Part shown: positions 47,079 through 56,312 of the stretch, piece by piece
Numbering within the stretch: position 1 is the first letter of the stretch
How the letters are laid out: the number at the start of each line of letters is the position of its first letter
Assembly (NCBI RefSeq): GCF_900095725.1
Contig: NZ_FMMP01000006.1
Location: 1,178,001 to 1,242,000, forward strand
Direction of reading: 5' to 3'
DNA length: 64,000 bases
From: Cellulosilyticum sp. I15G10I2
GTDB lineage: Bacteria; Bacillota; Clostridia; Lachnospirales; Cellulosilyticaceae
Translations under genes and position numbers: made by a program
Notes under the pieces: model-generated
The model's database searches: none
What the model was told of the DNA's origin: nothing
Seen by the model: the letters and a program-made list of their open reading frames with translations, nothing else

Positions 47079-47696
47079 TTAATAGCCTCCTTGATAATTT
47101 AACATAGTTTCTATAGCTTGTTCAAACCTACTGCTTTTTAACTTTTCTGCGCATACGATCTTTTCGATATAATCTGCTGCACGTACTATATTATCATTAA
47201 TAATCACATAATCATATTCTTTATACAAATAAAGTTCTTCTTTTGCACGTTCTAACCGTTTCTTAATCACATCACCTGTTTCTGTATTTCTTCCGACAAG
47301 TCTGTTTTGAAGTTCAGCAAGTGAAGGAGGGATAACGAAAATAAAAATAGCCTCTGGATAAATAGCTTTAACCTGCGCTGCCCCTTGCACTTCTATTTCC
47401 AATATAACATCCTTTCCATTTTCCACACACTCATCAATAAAAGATTTAGGTGTGCCGTAATAGTTATCACAAAACACTGCATATTCAAGAAGCTGTTCCC
47501 CTTTAATCATTTCACAAAATTCGTCTTTTGTTTTAAAAAAATAGTGGATACCCTCTTCTTCACCTTGCCTCGGCATACGTGTTGTAGCAGATACTGAAAG
47601 TACAAAGGTCTCATTTTTGATAAGCTCCTTAACAATAGTCCCCTTGCCTGAACCCGAGGGTCCTGATAAAACAATTTTCAATCCTTCTTTCAACAT
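47079..47696 (-). CDS. gmk: Guanylate kinase
   Basis: A 205-residue kinase converting GMP to GDP. The P-loop is SGPSGSGKGTI near residue 13, with the GMP-binding RMPRQGEEEG and the lid region VGRNTETGDVIKKR. The start at 47696 is set by AAGGAGATACTT; a longer frame overlaps remA and is not credible. It lies between remA and rpoZ. Confidence 0.97.
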   Translation of the reverse strand: MLKEGLKIVLSGPSGSGKGTIVKELIKNETFVLSVSATTRMPRQGEEEGIHYFFKTKDEFCEMIKGEQLLEYAVFCDNYYGTPKSFIDECVENGKDVILEIEVQGAAQVKAIYPEAIFIFVIPPSLAELQNRLVGRNTETGDVIKKRLERAKEELYLYKEYDYVIINDNIVRAADYIEKIVCAEKLKSSRFEQAIETMLNYQGGY

Positions 47697-47721
47697 AAGT
47701 ATCTCCTTAAATCCTTTATAA

Positions 47722-47967
47722 TTATTCTTTCGTAACAATAAGTCTGCTTGCCATGGTGTCTGGCTGAAGTGCCGATAAAATAACTTGATTACTATCTGTA
47801 ATAATAACACCTCTTGTTTTTCTGCCTTGTGTTGCATCAATGAGGCTGGATTTATCCCTAGCCTCTGCTATCAGCCGCTTAATCGGTGCTGATTCTGCAG
47901 CAACTATAGCTACGATTCTATCTACTGCTACAATATTTCCATACCCAATATTAATAAAATTACTCAC
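47722..47967 (-). CDS. remA: RemA-type regulator (DUF370)
   Basis: An 81-residue DUF370 protein. The Bacillus RemA is a DNA-binding activator of biofilm matrix genes. Conserved features are [30 protein letters not shown] and [19 protein letters not shown]. In many clostridia remA sits, as here, between yicC and gmk. Confidence 0.94.
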   Translation of the reverse strand: MSNFINIGYGNIVAVDRIVAIVAAESAPIKRLIAEARDKSSLIDATQGRKTRGVIITDSNQVILSALQPDTMASRLIVTKE

Positions 47968-47975
47968 CCTAACAC

Positions 47976-48854
47976 CTACTCAATATTTTGAACTTGTTCT
48001 CTTATTTTTTCAACTTCTGTCTTAAGGCTCACAACATATTTTGTAATTGTATAGTCATTGGCTTTAGAGCCTATTGTATTTGCTTCTCTATTAATTTCCT
48101 GCATTAAAAAATCAAGTTTCCTGCCTACAGCACCGTCTTCTTCTAAGATGCTTACAAGCTGAACAATGTGACTTTTAAGTCTTGTGAGTTCCTCATCCAC
48201 AGCACATTTATCTGCAAAAAGTACTACCTCAGCTGCAATACGACCCGGATCTACTGATACATTTTCTAGAAGAGATGCTATTCTTGCTTCTAGCTTTCTC
48301 TTATATTCATCAACTACTAAATAACTTCGGCTGCTAATAGCCTCTATAAGCTTATTGAGCCCTTCTGTTTTCTGAAGAATATCTGCTTTAAGTGCTTCAC
48401 CTTCTCTAAGGCGCATGACTAAAAGTTCATCTAATGCAGTCTCTAGTGCCTTAGTAAGCGTTGCCATTACTTCATCATTGTCTCCAGATTTTTTTTGAAT
48501 AGTTATTAAATCATTTACTTGCATTAAATGTGATAACTTCATATCGTTTTCAATATTAAAAGTTTCAGCTATTTTTGAAAACCCCTCTATATAGCCTTTG
48601 CATATATTTTCATTAACTATGATGTCGATATCTTCTGTTGCCATACTATAGCAGTAAATATTGAGATCCAGCTTGCCTCTTGCTACTTTTTTTTTGATGA
48701 TTTTACGTATATCCTCCTCAAAATGAGCCAGTAACTTAGGCATTCTCATATTAATATCTAAGTAACGATGATTAATGGCACTCATTTCGACTGTAACTTT
48801 ACGTTGATTTTCTTCTATCTCACATCTTCCATAGCCTGTCATGCTATAAATCAT
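47976..48854 (-). CDS. yicC: YicC family endoribonuclease-like protein
   Basis: A 292-residue YicC protein. It starts [10 protein letters not shown], the invariant N-terminus, at 48854; a longer frame to 48908 has no family support. The C-terminal DUF1732 region ends [20 protein letters not shown]. The Escherichia coli member promotes degradation of a regulatory RNA. It is the first gene of yicC-remA-gmk-rpoZ, with a good promoter upstream. Confidence 0.95.
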   Translation of the reverse strand: MIYSMTGYGRCEIEENQRKVTVEMSAINHRYLDINMRMPKLLAHFEEDIRKIIKKKVARGKLDLNIYCYSMATEDIDIIVNENICKGYIEGFSKIAETFNIENDMKLSHLMQVNDLITIQKKSGDNDEVMATLTKALETALDELLVMRLREGEALKADILQKTEGLNKLIEAISSRSYLVVDEYKRKLEARIASLLENVSVDPGRIAAEVVLFADKCAVDEELTRLKSHIVQLVSILEEDGAVGRKLDFLMQEINREANTIGSKANDYTITKYVVSLKTEVEKIREQVQNIE

Positions 48855-48917
48855 ATTTTTCCCTGCTTCCTCATCTAAAGTACACTGCATACAGTTTATA
48901 AAAATCAATTGTATTAT

Positions 48918-48946
48918 ATTATAGCATAGATTCCTTTTATTTTCAA
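48918..48946 (-). promoter_or_regulatory. Sigma-A promoter of yicC-remA-gmk-rpoZ
   Basis: On minus, TTGAAA (48946-48941) and TATAAT (48923-48918), spacing 17, start near 48911. Confidence 0.75.
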
Positions 48947-48950
48947 AAAA

Positions 48951-48963
48951 ATTATGCTATACT
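48951..48963 (+). promoter_or_regulatory. Extended -10 promoter of rqcH
   Basis: TGCTATACT ends at 48963, an extended -10; the -35 is weak (TTTTAT). It overlaps the upstream part of the divergent yicC promoter region. Confidence 0.5.
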
Positions 48964-48994
48964 TTGCCATATATCTAAAGGAGGCATACTTACT

Positions 48995-50755
48995 ATGGCT
49001 TTAGACGGCATTGTACTTGCAAATATTGTCCATGAACTTGATACACTACTTGTAAATGGACGCATTGATAAAATTTATCAAATTGAAAAAGAAGATATTC
49101 TCCTATCTATTAGGAATAACAGTACTTCTTATAAATTACTTTTAACAGCTAACAGTAATTACCCAAGACTACATCTTTCTACCCTTGCAAAAAACCCTTC
49201 GCTTGAACCACCTATGTTTTGCATGATGCTAAGGAAGCATCTAAGCGGGGGCAGAATCTTAAAAATCGAGCAGCCTCATTTTGAAAGAATCGTTAAGCTT
49301 CATATAGAAGCCACTAATGAACTTGGAGATAAAGAGGTTAAATACCTTATTATCGAAATTATGGGCAGACACAGCAATATTATGCTTGTTAGGCCAGACG
49401 GCATTTTACTAGACAGTATCAAGCATATTTCTGCGGATAAGAGCAGTGTCCGCCAGGTACTTCCCAATAAACTTTATAGTTATCCGCCCCAACAAGGTAA
49501 GCTTAATCCCCTTGAGACAACAAAAGATTGTTTTATAGAGTGCATACGTTCAAAAAACATGCCGCTTTTCAAATGCATCTATCTGTCTTACAGTGGTTTA
49601 AGCCCACTTATTGCAAATGAAATATGTTTAAGCGCCAAAGTTGATGCTGAACTTATCGGAAATACCGCAGATGAAAATACCTGCCTAAACCTCTACGAAG
49701 CATTTGACAAAGTGATATCACGTGTTAGGACTAACAGCTTTGATCCTAGTTTATTCTTAAATACAGAAGAACTTCCTATAGATTTTTATAGTATGATACT
49801 TGATTTGTATAGTTTATACACTTTAAAACATTTTTCTTCTGTAAGCGAACTTGTAGAAGGCTATTATTATGAAAAAAACAGCCGATTTAATATCGCGCAG
49901 AAAACAACAGATATTAAAAAACTGCTCCATACTTTTATTGACCGCGCAGTAAGAAAAAAGCATATTCAGCAAAAAGCCCTAGCAGATTCTCAAAATAAAG
50001 ATTTGTATAAAATATACGGAGAACTCTTAACAGCATACTCTCATCAGGTTCCACCTCAGTCTAAATCTTTTGTTACTACAAATTATTACGAGGAGCCTTA
50101 TGATGAGATCACAATCCCCCTAGATGAAAAACTTAATGCGATCCAAAATGCGCAGTACTATTTTAAACTATATAGTAAAGCTAAACGCACAGAAATAGCA
50201 GCAGCTCAACAGCTTGATCAAATTGAAGAAGACCTAAAATATCTAGATTCTGTACTACTCTCCCTTGATTTATTAGAAACAAAGGAAGATATTGCGCAGC
50301 TAAGAGCAGAACTTGTTGCAATGGGTTATCTCAAAAAACGTAAGGGTATTTCCAAAAAACAGGCTTCTAAAAAAACACTCCCCTATTTACACTTTAAATC
50401 TGCTTCAGGGCATGATATTTATGTTGGGAAAAATAACTACCAAAATGATGAGCTCACTATGAAATTTGCAAAAGCAACTGATCTATGGCTTCATATTAAA
50501 GACGGTCCTGGCTCTCATGTCATTGTCAAGCTTGAACATAATACCGCTGTAGATGATTTAACCCTTGAACAAGCGGCATCTCTTGCAGCTTTCTATAGCA
50601 GCGGCAGACTCTCAAGCCATGTACCTATCGACTACACACTTAGAAAAAATGTTAAAAAAATTCCGAATGCCAAACCTGGAATGGTAATTTATAACCACTT
50701 CAAAACAATTTACGTTACGCCCGTGGAGTCAGAAGTAAAAAGATTGATGGTATAG
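48995..50755 (+). CDS. rqcH: Ribosome-associated quality control protein RqcH (NFACT family)
   Basis: A 586-residue NFACT protein that binds stalled 50S subunits and recruits alanine-tRNA to add C-terminal alanine tails. The N-terminal region starts MALDGIVLANIVHELDTLL, a coiled-coil occupies about 360-430, and the C-terminal NFACT-R domain contains AKATDLWLHIKDGPGSHVIV. Older annotations name it fibronectin-binding protein. AAAGGAGG precedes the start. Confidence 0.94.
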   Translation: MALDGIVLANIVHELDTLLVNGRIDKIYQIEKEDILLSIRNNSTSYKLLLTANSNYPRLHLSTLAKNPSLEPPMFCMMLRKHLSGGRILKIEQPHFERIVKLHIEATNELGDKEVKYLIIEIMGRHSNIMLVRPDGILLDSIKHISADKSSVRQVLPNKLYSYPPQQGKLNPLETTKDCFIECIRSKNMPLFKCIYLSYSGLSPLIANEICLSAKVDAELIGNTADENTCLNLYEAFDKVISRVRTNSFDPSLFLNTEELPIDFYSMILDLYSLYTLKHFSSVSELVEGYYYEKNSRFNIAQKTTDIKKLLHTFIDRAVRKKHIQQKALADSQNKDLYKIYGELLTAYSHQVPPQSKSFVTTNYYEEPYDEITIPLDEKLNAIQNAQYYFKLYSKAKRTEIAAAQQLDQIEEDLKYLDSVLLSLDLLETKEDIAQLRAELVAMGYLKKRKGISKKQASKKTLPYLHFKSASGHDIYVGKNNYQNDELTMKFAKATDLWLHIKDGPGSHVIVKLEHNTAVDDLTLEQAASLAAFYSSGRLSSHVPIDYTLRKNVKKIPNAKPGMVIYNHFKTIYVTPVESEVKRLMV

Positions 50756-50836
50756 TGCGCATTATACGTTATAATGTCTACATTTTATATTATTTACATT
50801 TTTTGTATTTTATAAATATTCAATACGTTGATTTTT

Positions 50837-50865
50837 TTATCAAATCATGATAAATTTAATATAAT
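50837..50865 (+). promoter_or_regulatory. Candidate promoter of citrate synthase
   Basis: TTATCA (50837-50842) and TATAAT (50860-50865), spacing 17. The -10 is perfect and the -35 moderate. Confidence 0.5.
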
Positions 50866-50900
50866 CTATATAACAAATACAAAATATTTTATGAAGGAAG

Positions 50901-52301
50901 GTGACTAAACTGATTACCAATAATTGTCCTGCAAACGAATTAGAACTGCTCCAAAAACTGACTATGTTATCAGAAAGCAGCAACTACATTAACCCAGAAT
51001 TATTTAAGAAGTATGAAGTAAAAAGGGGGCTACGTGACTTAGATGGCCGTGGCGTATTAGTTGGATTGACTGAAATAGGGGAAGTGCATTCTTATATTGT
51101 TGATGAGAATGAAATGATTCCAGTCCCTGGAAGGTTAAGTTACAGAGGTATTGATGTCCGTGATATTACTGCTGGGTATTTAAAAGATGAACGCTACGGT
51201 TTTGAAGAAACGACCTATCTGTTGCTGTTTGGCAAATTACCTACTAAAGACGAACTAGCAGAGTTTGAGGAACTACTCGGAAACTATAGAAAATTGCCTG
51301 ATAATTTTGCAAATGATATGATTTTTAAAGCGCCAAGTAAAGATGTTATGAACGTATTGGCGAGAAGTGTTCTTGCACTGTATAGTTTTGATGATAAAGC
51401 AGATGATACTTCCATGCCTAATGTATTAAGACAATGTATTCAACTCATAGCTCGTTTCCCGACCATAGCAGTATACGGCTATCAAGCCTATGCGCATTAC
51501 CATGGTAATAAAAGCTTATATATCCATCCGCCAAGACCAGATTTGTCTACGGCAGAAAATATTTTATATATGCTAAGACCTAATAAAAAGTACACTAAGC
51601 TTGAAGCAACATTGCTGGATCTTGCACTTATTCTACACGCTGAGCATGGCGGCGGTAATAACTCATCTTTTACCACCCATCTAGTAACTTCATCCGGAAC
51701 CGATACTTATTCTGTTATAGCCGCAGCACTCGGCTCTCTTAAAGGCCCAAAACACGGAGGCGCTAACATTAAGGTTGTTCATATGTTTGAAGATATGAAA
51801 CAAAATATTTCAGATTGGTCAGATGATGCAGAAATAGAAAACTACTTAATCAAGCTTCTCAGTAAAGAAGCCTTTGATAAATCAGGTCTTATTTATGGTA
51901 TAGGTCATGCCGTTTATTCTGTATCTGACCCTAGAGCCATAGTCCTTAAAGAGTATGCAGCGCAGCTTGCAAAAGAGAAAGGGTTAGAAAATGAGTTTAA
52001 CTTCTATGCAAAGGTAGAAGCATTAGCCCCTAAAGTTATTGGAGATGTCAGGAAGATGTATAAAGGCGTAAGTGCCAATGTTGACTTCTATTCAGGGTTT
52101 GTCTATAGCATGCTTAACTTACCAATGGAACTTTATACGCCACTCTTTGCAATTGCGCGTATCACCGGTTGGAGCGCACATCGCATGGAAGAACTTGTAA
52201 ACAAGGGTAAAATTATACGCCCCGCTTATAAGAGTGTTGCTAAACGCAGAGATTATGTCGCTTTAGATGAACGTTCACTAACCGAAGAAGCAGCTCAGTA
52301 A
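50901..52301 (+). CDS. gltA: Citrate synthase
   Basis: A 466-residue citrate synthase condensing oxaloacetate and acetyl-CoA. Catalytic regions are LHAEHGGGNNSSFTTHLV, GIGHAVYSVSDPRA and SANVDFYSG. It is longer at the N-terminus than minimal synthases, like other clostridial forms. The start is uncertain: the GTG at 50901 overlaps the ribosome binding sequence AAGGAAGGTG, whereas a CTG at 50910 would be at an ideal distance. In an anaerobe it probably feeds glutamate synthesis. Confidence 0.94.
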   Translation: MTKLITNNCPANELELLQKLTMLSESSNYINPELFKKYEVKRGLRDLDGRGVLVGLTEIGEVHSYIVDENEMIPVPGRLSYRGIDVRDITAGYLKDERYGFEETTYLLLFGKLPTKDELAEFEELLGNYRKLPDNFANDMIFKAPSKDVMNVLARSVLALYSFDDKADDTSMPNVLRQCIQLIARFPTIAVYGYQAYAHYHGNKSLYIHPPRPDLSTAENILYMLRPNKKYTKLEATLLDLALILHAEHGGGNNSSFTTHLVTSSGTDTYSVIAAALGSLKGPKHGGANIKVVHMFEDMKQNISDWSDDAEIENYLIKLLSKEAFDKSGLIYGIGHAVYSVSDPRAIVLKEYAAQLAKEKGLENEFNFYAKVEALAPKVIGDVRKMYKGVSANVDFYSGFVYSMLNLPMELYTPLFAIARITGWSAHRMEELVNKGKIIRPAYKSVAKRRDYVALDERSLTEEAAQ

Positions 52302-52332
52302 TATAAGTAAAATATATTTCACAACATAAGAT

Positions 52333-52382
52333 AAAATATGAGCCATAGAAAGTCGCGGATGACATTCTATGGCTCATATTTT
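52333..52382. terminator. Bidirectional terminator between citrate synthase and the DUF3788 gene
   Basis: An 18-bp perfect stem starting AAAATATGAGCCATAGAA, with a GTC/GAC inner pair, ending in TTTTAT. Confidence 0.85.
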
Positions 52383-52405
52383 ATGTAAGCATCAAATGCA
52401 AGAAT

Positions 52406-52840
52406 TTATCGTTTGAGCTTTACCCTTATTGCAATAAGTCTCTTTATATCATCAAGTACAGACTTATCTTTCACCTCTATCATCAACCAACGTCCACCAC
52501 AAGAAAAAGATGTTTTCCTGTATAAGTTTTGTACATATGGGGTAAATGCTCCTAGCGCCATTTCTACCGCGTTCTCCTCTTTTGTACCTACCACTACCAA
52601 TGCGATAAAATACCCGTCCATAGGATATAGCGTACATAAGGATTTACTACTCTTTTGATATTTCACATTCCAACCAGGCTGTGCAGAACATTTACTATAT
52701 GACATTTTGGGTTGAATTTGATATGTCGAATCAATATAAGTTAGTAGTTCCGACCATAACGGTTCGTCTTCACCAATAAACTTTTTAATGTCTCCATAAG
52801 ATGGCTGGTTATTGGCGTTAAATAACTCATCCCACTTCAT
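52406..52840 (-). CDS. DUF3788 family protein
   Basis: A 144-residue protein of the DUF3788 type: WSELLTYIDSTY, GWNVKYQKSSKSLCTLYP and FSCGGRWLMIEVK follow the family pattern. Function unknown; the fold probably resembles small ligand-binding YdeI/DUF1801-like domains. It stands alone, without recognisable partners. Confidence 0.75.
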   Translation of the reverse strand: MKWDELFNANNQPSYGDIKKFIGEDEPLWSELLTYIDSTYQIQPKMSYSKCSAQPGWNVKYQKSSKSLCTLYPMDGYFIALVVVGTKEENAVEMALGAFTPYVQNLYRKTSFSCGGRWLMIEVKDKSVLDDIKRLIAIRVKLKR

Positions 52841-53007
52841 AAGCTCACTCTCCTATTAAATTTACTATATTGCACACAAGTGTTTTCTATTCAATACGAT
52901 TCCAATACTAAATAGCCTCTATTTACGCACCACAACGTCAACTGGTCAATTAACTCCTACTTGTCCTCTTGATAGTTCGTTCAATTAATTAAATAAAAAT
53001 TTATTAT

Positions 53008-53478
53008 TTAAAAATTAAAACTAATAAGATACATTATGGTTATAACTATGCCATTCGAAGTGATATTAGCAAGAAATGTCCCTATAGCTATTTGCTTAGC
53101 GCTATACTTTCTATGAAGTATGATCATATTAGATCCTAATTCAATAACTATTGATAAAAATATTGCTATAATAAAATAAATAACAAAACTATTTATATCT
53201 TCAAATCGAATTTCATTACTACTAACCCAAGGAAACCACCAAACTAACCACCAACCACCATTATGAGTCACTGAAAGAAAAACACCGATAATCCCACTTA
53301 CAATATTACTAATAACTGTTGTTATCATTATTGATTTATTAAATCTTTCCTTCGTTAAAAATTGACTCATCAGAAATGATTCAAGAACTAAAACAAAAAA
53401 TATGACCACCCATCCTGGTGGCATAAATAATAAGATACCAAAGGATACATTATATAACTTTAAATATTCTTTTTTCAA
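53008..53478 (-). CDS. Unrecognised four-helix membrane protein
   Basis: About 156 residues with four hydrophobic helices (FGILLFMPPGWVVIFFVLVL; ITTVISNIVSGIIGVFL; FVIYFIIAIFLSIVIEL; IAIGTFLANITSNGIVITI) and a tryptophan-rich loop GGWWLVWWFPW between the second and third. TTG at 53478 is preferred as start because GAGGATGG is correctly spaced; the frame extends to a GTG at 53496 with no good site. No family recognised. Confidence 0.6.
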   Translation of the reverse strand: MKKEYLKLYNVSFGILLFMPPGWVVIFFVLVLESFLMSQFLTKERFNKSIMITTVISNIVSGIIGVFLSVTHNGGWWLVWWFPWVSSNEIRFEDINSFVIYFIIAIFLSIVIELGSNMIILHRKYSAKQIAIGTFLANITSNGIVITIMYLISFNF

Positions 53479-53724
53479 ATTACCATCCTCTTTCACTTTC
53501 CAATCATAATAGATGTTTCTATACGTATACTTAAAAACACAAATGATAAATTCATTACAATCCTAACTATAGTTTAAACCTGCACAATATACTTTTCAGA
53601 ATATTATACATCCATTATTATATTTTGTCTATTTTATGACAAAATCTACTTTAGAGACTCAAGATTAATCCATATAACATCATGTCTTTATATAATATAA
53701 CGCGATTCAAAAAACTAAGTATAC
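53479..53724. other. Non-coding stretch upstream of the membrane protein gene
   Basis: No gene is visible. The only structure is the hairpin ATTTTGTC (53622-53629)/GACAAAAT (53638-53645), which lacks a following T-tract on plus and may be a minor operator or nothing. Confidence 0.5.
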
Positions 53725-53776
53725 AAAAAAGACTTTTAATGCCTCACCGCTATCGGTGAATGCGTTAAAAGTCCTT
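53725..53776 (-). terminator. Terminator of spo0A
   Basis: A long hairpin: TTAAAAGTC arms closing over an inner CACCG/CGGTG stem, with TTTTTT on the minus strand after the arm. Confidence 0.8.
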
Positions 53777-53801
53777 TTAAATCTAAATAGGTTAATATTG
53801 A

Positions 53802-54629
53802 CTATCCAACTTGCATTTCAAGACGCAATCTATCTGCGATAAGTGCAATAAATTCACTGTTTGTAGGCTTACCTTTACCGTTATTAACAGTATAGCCGAA
53901 AAGCTTATCAATCGTATCCATTTTACCGCGGCTCCATGCTACTTCGATGGCATGACGAATAGCACGCTCTACTCTGCTTGGCGTTGTATTATATTGTTTT
54001 GCAATATTAGGATAAAGTTGTTTTGTTATTGAATTAAGTACATCCATATCATTGATGACCATAATGATAGCATCTCTTAGATATTGATAGCCTTTAATAT
54101 GTGCTGGAACCCCTATTTCATGAATCACACTTGTCACTTCTGTTTCTAGACTATGCTGTGTGGGCATACCTTTTGCTTTTGGCAGGAGCGATCTAGAGCT
54201 TGTAAGGTTGCTATTTGTAGTCATACTGTTTATTCTTGTAGAACTAGACATCGCTTTAAGCTGTCTAATTCTGTTAATAAGTGTGTCCATATCAAAAGGC
54301 TTAACAATATAGTACTCAGCCCCCAAAGCAAGTGCTCTTTCTGTTATTTTATCTTGTCCTACAGCTGACAACATTACAAATAGAGGTCTTTTTTTAAGTT
54401 CCATTGTGACCACTCTTTCAAGTACACCTATTCCATCTAAATAAGGCATAATAACATCTAATATCACAATATCTGGCTCTGTCTGCTGAATCAGCGTACA
54501 AGCTTCTTCACCATTTGCAGCTACATCTACCACCTGCATATCTTCTTGTCTATCTATAAACTCCATTAAAATATCCGAAAAGTCTTTATTATCATCTGCT
54601 ATCAGTATTTTCATTTTTTGTTCAAACAA
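53802..54629 (-). CDS. spo0A: Stage 0 sporulation response regulator Spo0A
   Basis: A 275-residue master regulator of sporulation entry. The receiver domain has IADDNKDF, phosphorylated Asp58 in [11 protein letters not shown], and Lys110 in YIVKPFD. A variable linker follows, then the DNA-binding domain with [19 protein letters not shown]. The start at TTG 54629 is at the right distance from GGGGGGAT, whereas the later ATG at 54614 is too far, though it also fits family N-termini. A phosphorelay kinase is not in this window. Confidence 0.96.
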   Translation of the reverse strand: MFEQKMKILIADDNKDFSDILMEFIDRQEDMQVVDVAANGEEACTLIQQTEPDIVILDVIMPYLDGIGVLERVVTMELKKRPLFVMLSAVGQDKITERALALGAEYYIVKPFDMDTLINRIRQLKAMSSSTRINSMTTNSNLTSSRSLLPKAKGMPTQHSLETEVTSVIHEIGVPAHIKGYQYLRDAIIMVINDMDVLNSITKQLYPNIAKQYNTTPSRVERAIRHAIEVAWSRGKMDTIDKLFGYTVNNGKGKPTNSEFIALIADRLRLEMQVG

Positions 54630-54678
54630 AAAATATCCCCCCTAAAAATTATATGTTATTTTGAAAAATCTTAAATTA

Positions 54679-54707
54679 ATTATACATAATAATCTGGAAA
54701 ATATCAA
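54679..54707 (-). promoter_or_regulatory. Sigma-A promoter of spo0A
   Basis: On minus, TTGATA (54707-54702) and TATAAT (54684-54679), spacing 17, start near 54672. I found no clear Spo0A box or sigma-H promoter. Confidence 0.7.
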
Positions 54708-54748
54708 TACCATTTTCTGTAATTTTTATTTTATTTTTACAATTCCCA

Positions 54749-56035
54749 CTATCTTTTTTCATTATTAATCATATTTTCTATAAATATACCATATCCCCTT
54801 GTTGGGTCTTGTATAAAAACATGTGTCACTGCACCGATAAGTTTACCATCTTGAAGAATAGGACTGCCACTCATCCCCTGTATAATACCATTTGTAAGAT
54901 TCAATAATCTTTCATCTACTATTTTTATAATCATTCCTTTAGCAGGTTCATTACTATACTTTGATACTTTTTGTATATAAACCTCATATTCCTGAACTTT
55001 GTCATTTGTTAGATCAACCAAAATAGAAGCTTTCCCTTCATGCACTTCATCCTGAAATGCAATTGGCACTTTTTTTTCATTGATATCCTGAGTTTTATTT
55101 TTATCAAGTTCACCATAGATGCCGATAGGTGTATTATTTATGACTTCACCAATGATATTTTTGTCTTCATATTCAATTATACCACTTATTTCTCCGGGAA
55201 TACCTTTTTTTCCTTTTTTAATATGTGTAATTGTTGTAGTAATAATATTCCCTTCTCGGATAGGCATTAATTTTTTAGTATCTGTATCTGTAATGCCATG
55301 TCCTAGCGCACCAAAAGACCCTGTTTCTGGATCTATATAGGTAAGCGTCCCAATCCCTTGTGTACTGTCTCTAATCCAGAGACCAATTTTATATTCATTG
55401 TCAAACATAGAGTATGAGGGCTGTACCATCACTTCTTTAATCTCCTTATTTCTTAAAACAGTAAGCTTTATTTTTTCTTTTTGCGTCGTTTCAATGATAT
55501 CTCTTAAATCTTCTTTTGCTTTAAGTTCCATATCATTACACTTTAATATCATATCTCCTGGCTCAATAAGGCCTTTGCAAGGCGAAATAATCTTACCTTC
55601 TATTTCAAACTGACCTATTCCCAGAACTAATATCCCTTTTGTATCTACTTTAATCCCCACAATTTTACCACAAGGGATAACTTCTCTATTCGGAATAGCT
55701 TGTATAGATACTGTTTTTAAGGGAATAAATCCTAAAAGTGATAAAGTAACATCTGTTTTGCCAGCCTCATTCATGCTAACATATAATGGTTTATTGAGAC
55801 TAATAGACCCAGTATCAATAACGCTCTCGTGTTCCCCTTTAACGGTAATCATCTGATCTTTTAACAGATTTGCCTTAAGGGGTATATCAAAATTAAAGAT
55901 ATGCTCTTTACCTACAATAAGTTTAACTTCTTTAGGAAGATAGTAATGAGATATAATAATAGGACTAGATATAATTAAGCATACAACTAAACTTATAAAA
56001 CAAATAAAAAATACCCTTTTTTTTCTATGTTTCAT
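54749..56035 (-). CDS. spoIVB: SpoIVB serine peptidase
   Basis: A 428-residue S55 peptidase that signals from forespore to mother cell by activating pro-sigma-K processing. An N-terminal membrane helix (VFFICFISLVVCLIISSPIII) anchors it; a PDZ domain lies near residues 145-200 (CKGLIEPGDMILKCNDMEL); the catalytic His is in GALGHGI and the Ser in GMSGSPILQ. Upstream of spo0A, as in other spore-formers. Confidence 0.95.
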   Translation of the reverse strand: MKHRKKRVFFICFISLVVCLIISSPIIISHYYLPKEVKLIVGKEHIFNFDIPLKANLLKDQMITVKGEHESVIDTGSISLNKPLYVSMNEAGKTDVTLSLLGFIPLKTVSIQAIPNREVIPCGKIVGIKVDTKGILVLGIGQFEIEGKIISPCKGLIEPGDMILKCNDMELKAKEDLRDIIETTQKEKIKLTVLRNKEIKEVMVQPSYSMFDNEYKIGLWIRDSTQGIGTLTYIDPETGSFGALGHGITDTDTKKLMPIREGNIITTTITHIKKGKKGIPGEISGIIEYEDKNIIGEVINNTPIGIYGELDKNKTQDINEKKVPIAFQDEVHEGKASILVDLTNDKVQEYEVYIQKVSKYSNEPAKGMIIKIVDERLLNLTNGIIQGMSGSPILQDGKLIGAVTHVFIQDPTRGYGIFIENMINNEKR

Positions 56036-56120
56036 CCGGCTTCACATCCTATGTTTTTTTGCTGTCATATTTTTAAAATGTCCTTTTTCACAGTCATTTA
56101 TACAATATGAAAAACTATTT

Positions 56121-56273
56121 TTGCAATTCAACATAGCATTAAATATTGAAGCCGATTTTATTTACATAAATCATGTCTTATCACAAACACTAGGGAGATA
56201 TTTGCCAACTCAACTTATTACAAGAAAAGGTGTAGATATTATTACTGTAGATCCATTTGAAAAACACGTTTAA
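56121..56273 (+). pseudogene. Possible gene remnant on the opposite strand
   Basis: A plus-strand frame between spoIVB and recN reads like protein over about 40 residues (EADFIYINHVL, GRYLPTQLITRKG, VDIITVDPFEKHV) and ends at a TAA followed by a strong terminator. The frame is open from 56043 but has no ATG and no ribosome binding site before the only TTG (56121). It may be the 3' end of a decayed gene. Family not recognised. Confidence 0.3.
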
Positions 56274-56275
56274 CT

Positions 56276-56312
56276 AAAAAAGTATATGCATTTTATCTAC
56301 ATATACTTTTTT
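56276..56312. terminator. Bidirectional terminator beside recN
   Basis: A 13-bp stem, AAAAAAGTATATG/CATATACTTTTTT, with an 11-base loop and T-tracts on both strands. Confidence 0.85.

Noticed and set aside
50761-50776. Short ATTATA/TATAAT palindrome after rqcH
   Set aside because: Too short and A+T rich to be told from chance; no T-tract.
54708-54748. Spo0A box or sigma-H promoter upstream of spo0A
   Set aside because: No sequence close enough to either consensus was found; only the sigma-A-like promoter is supported.
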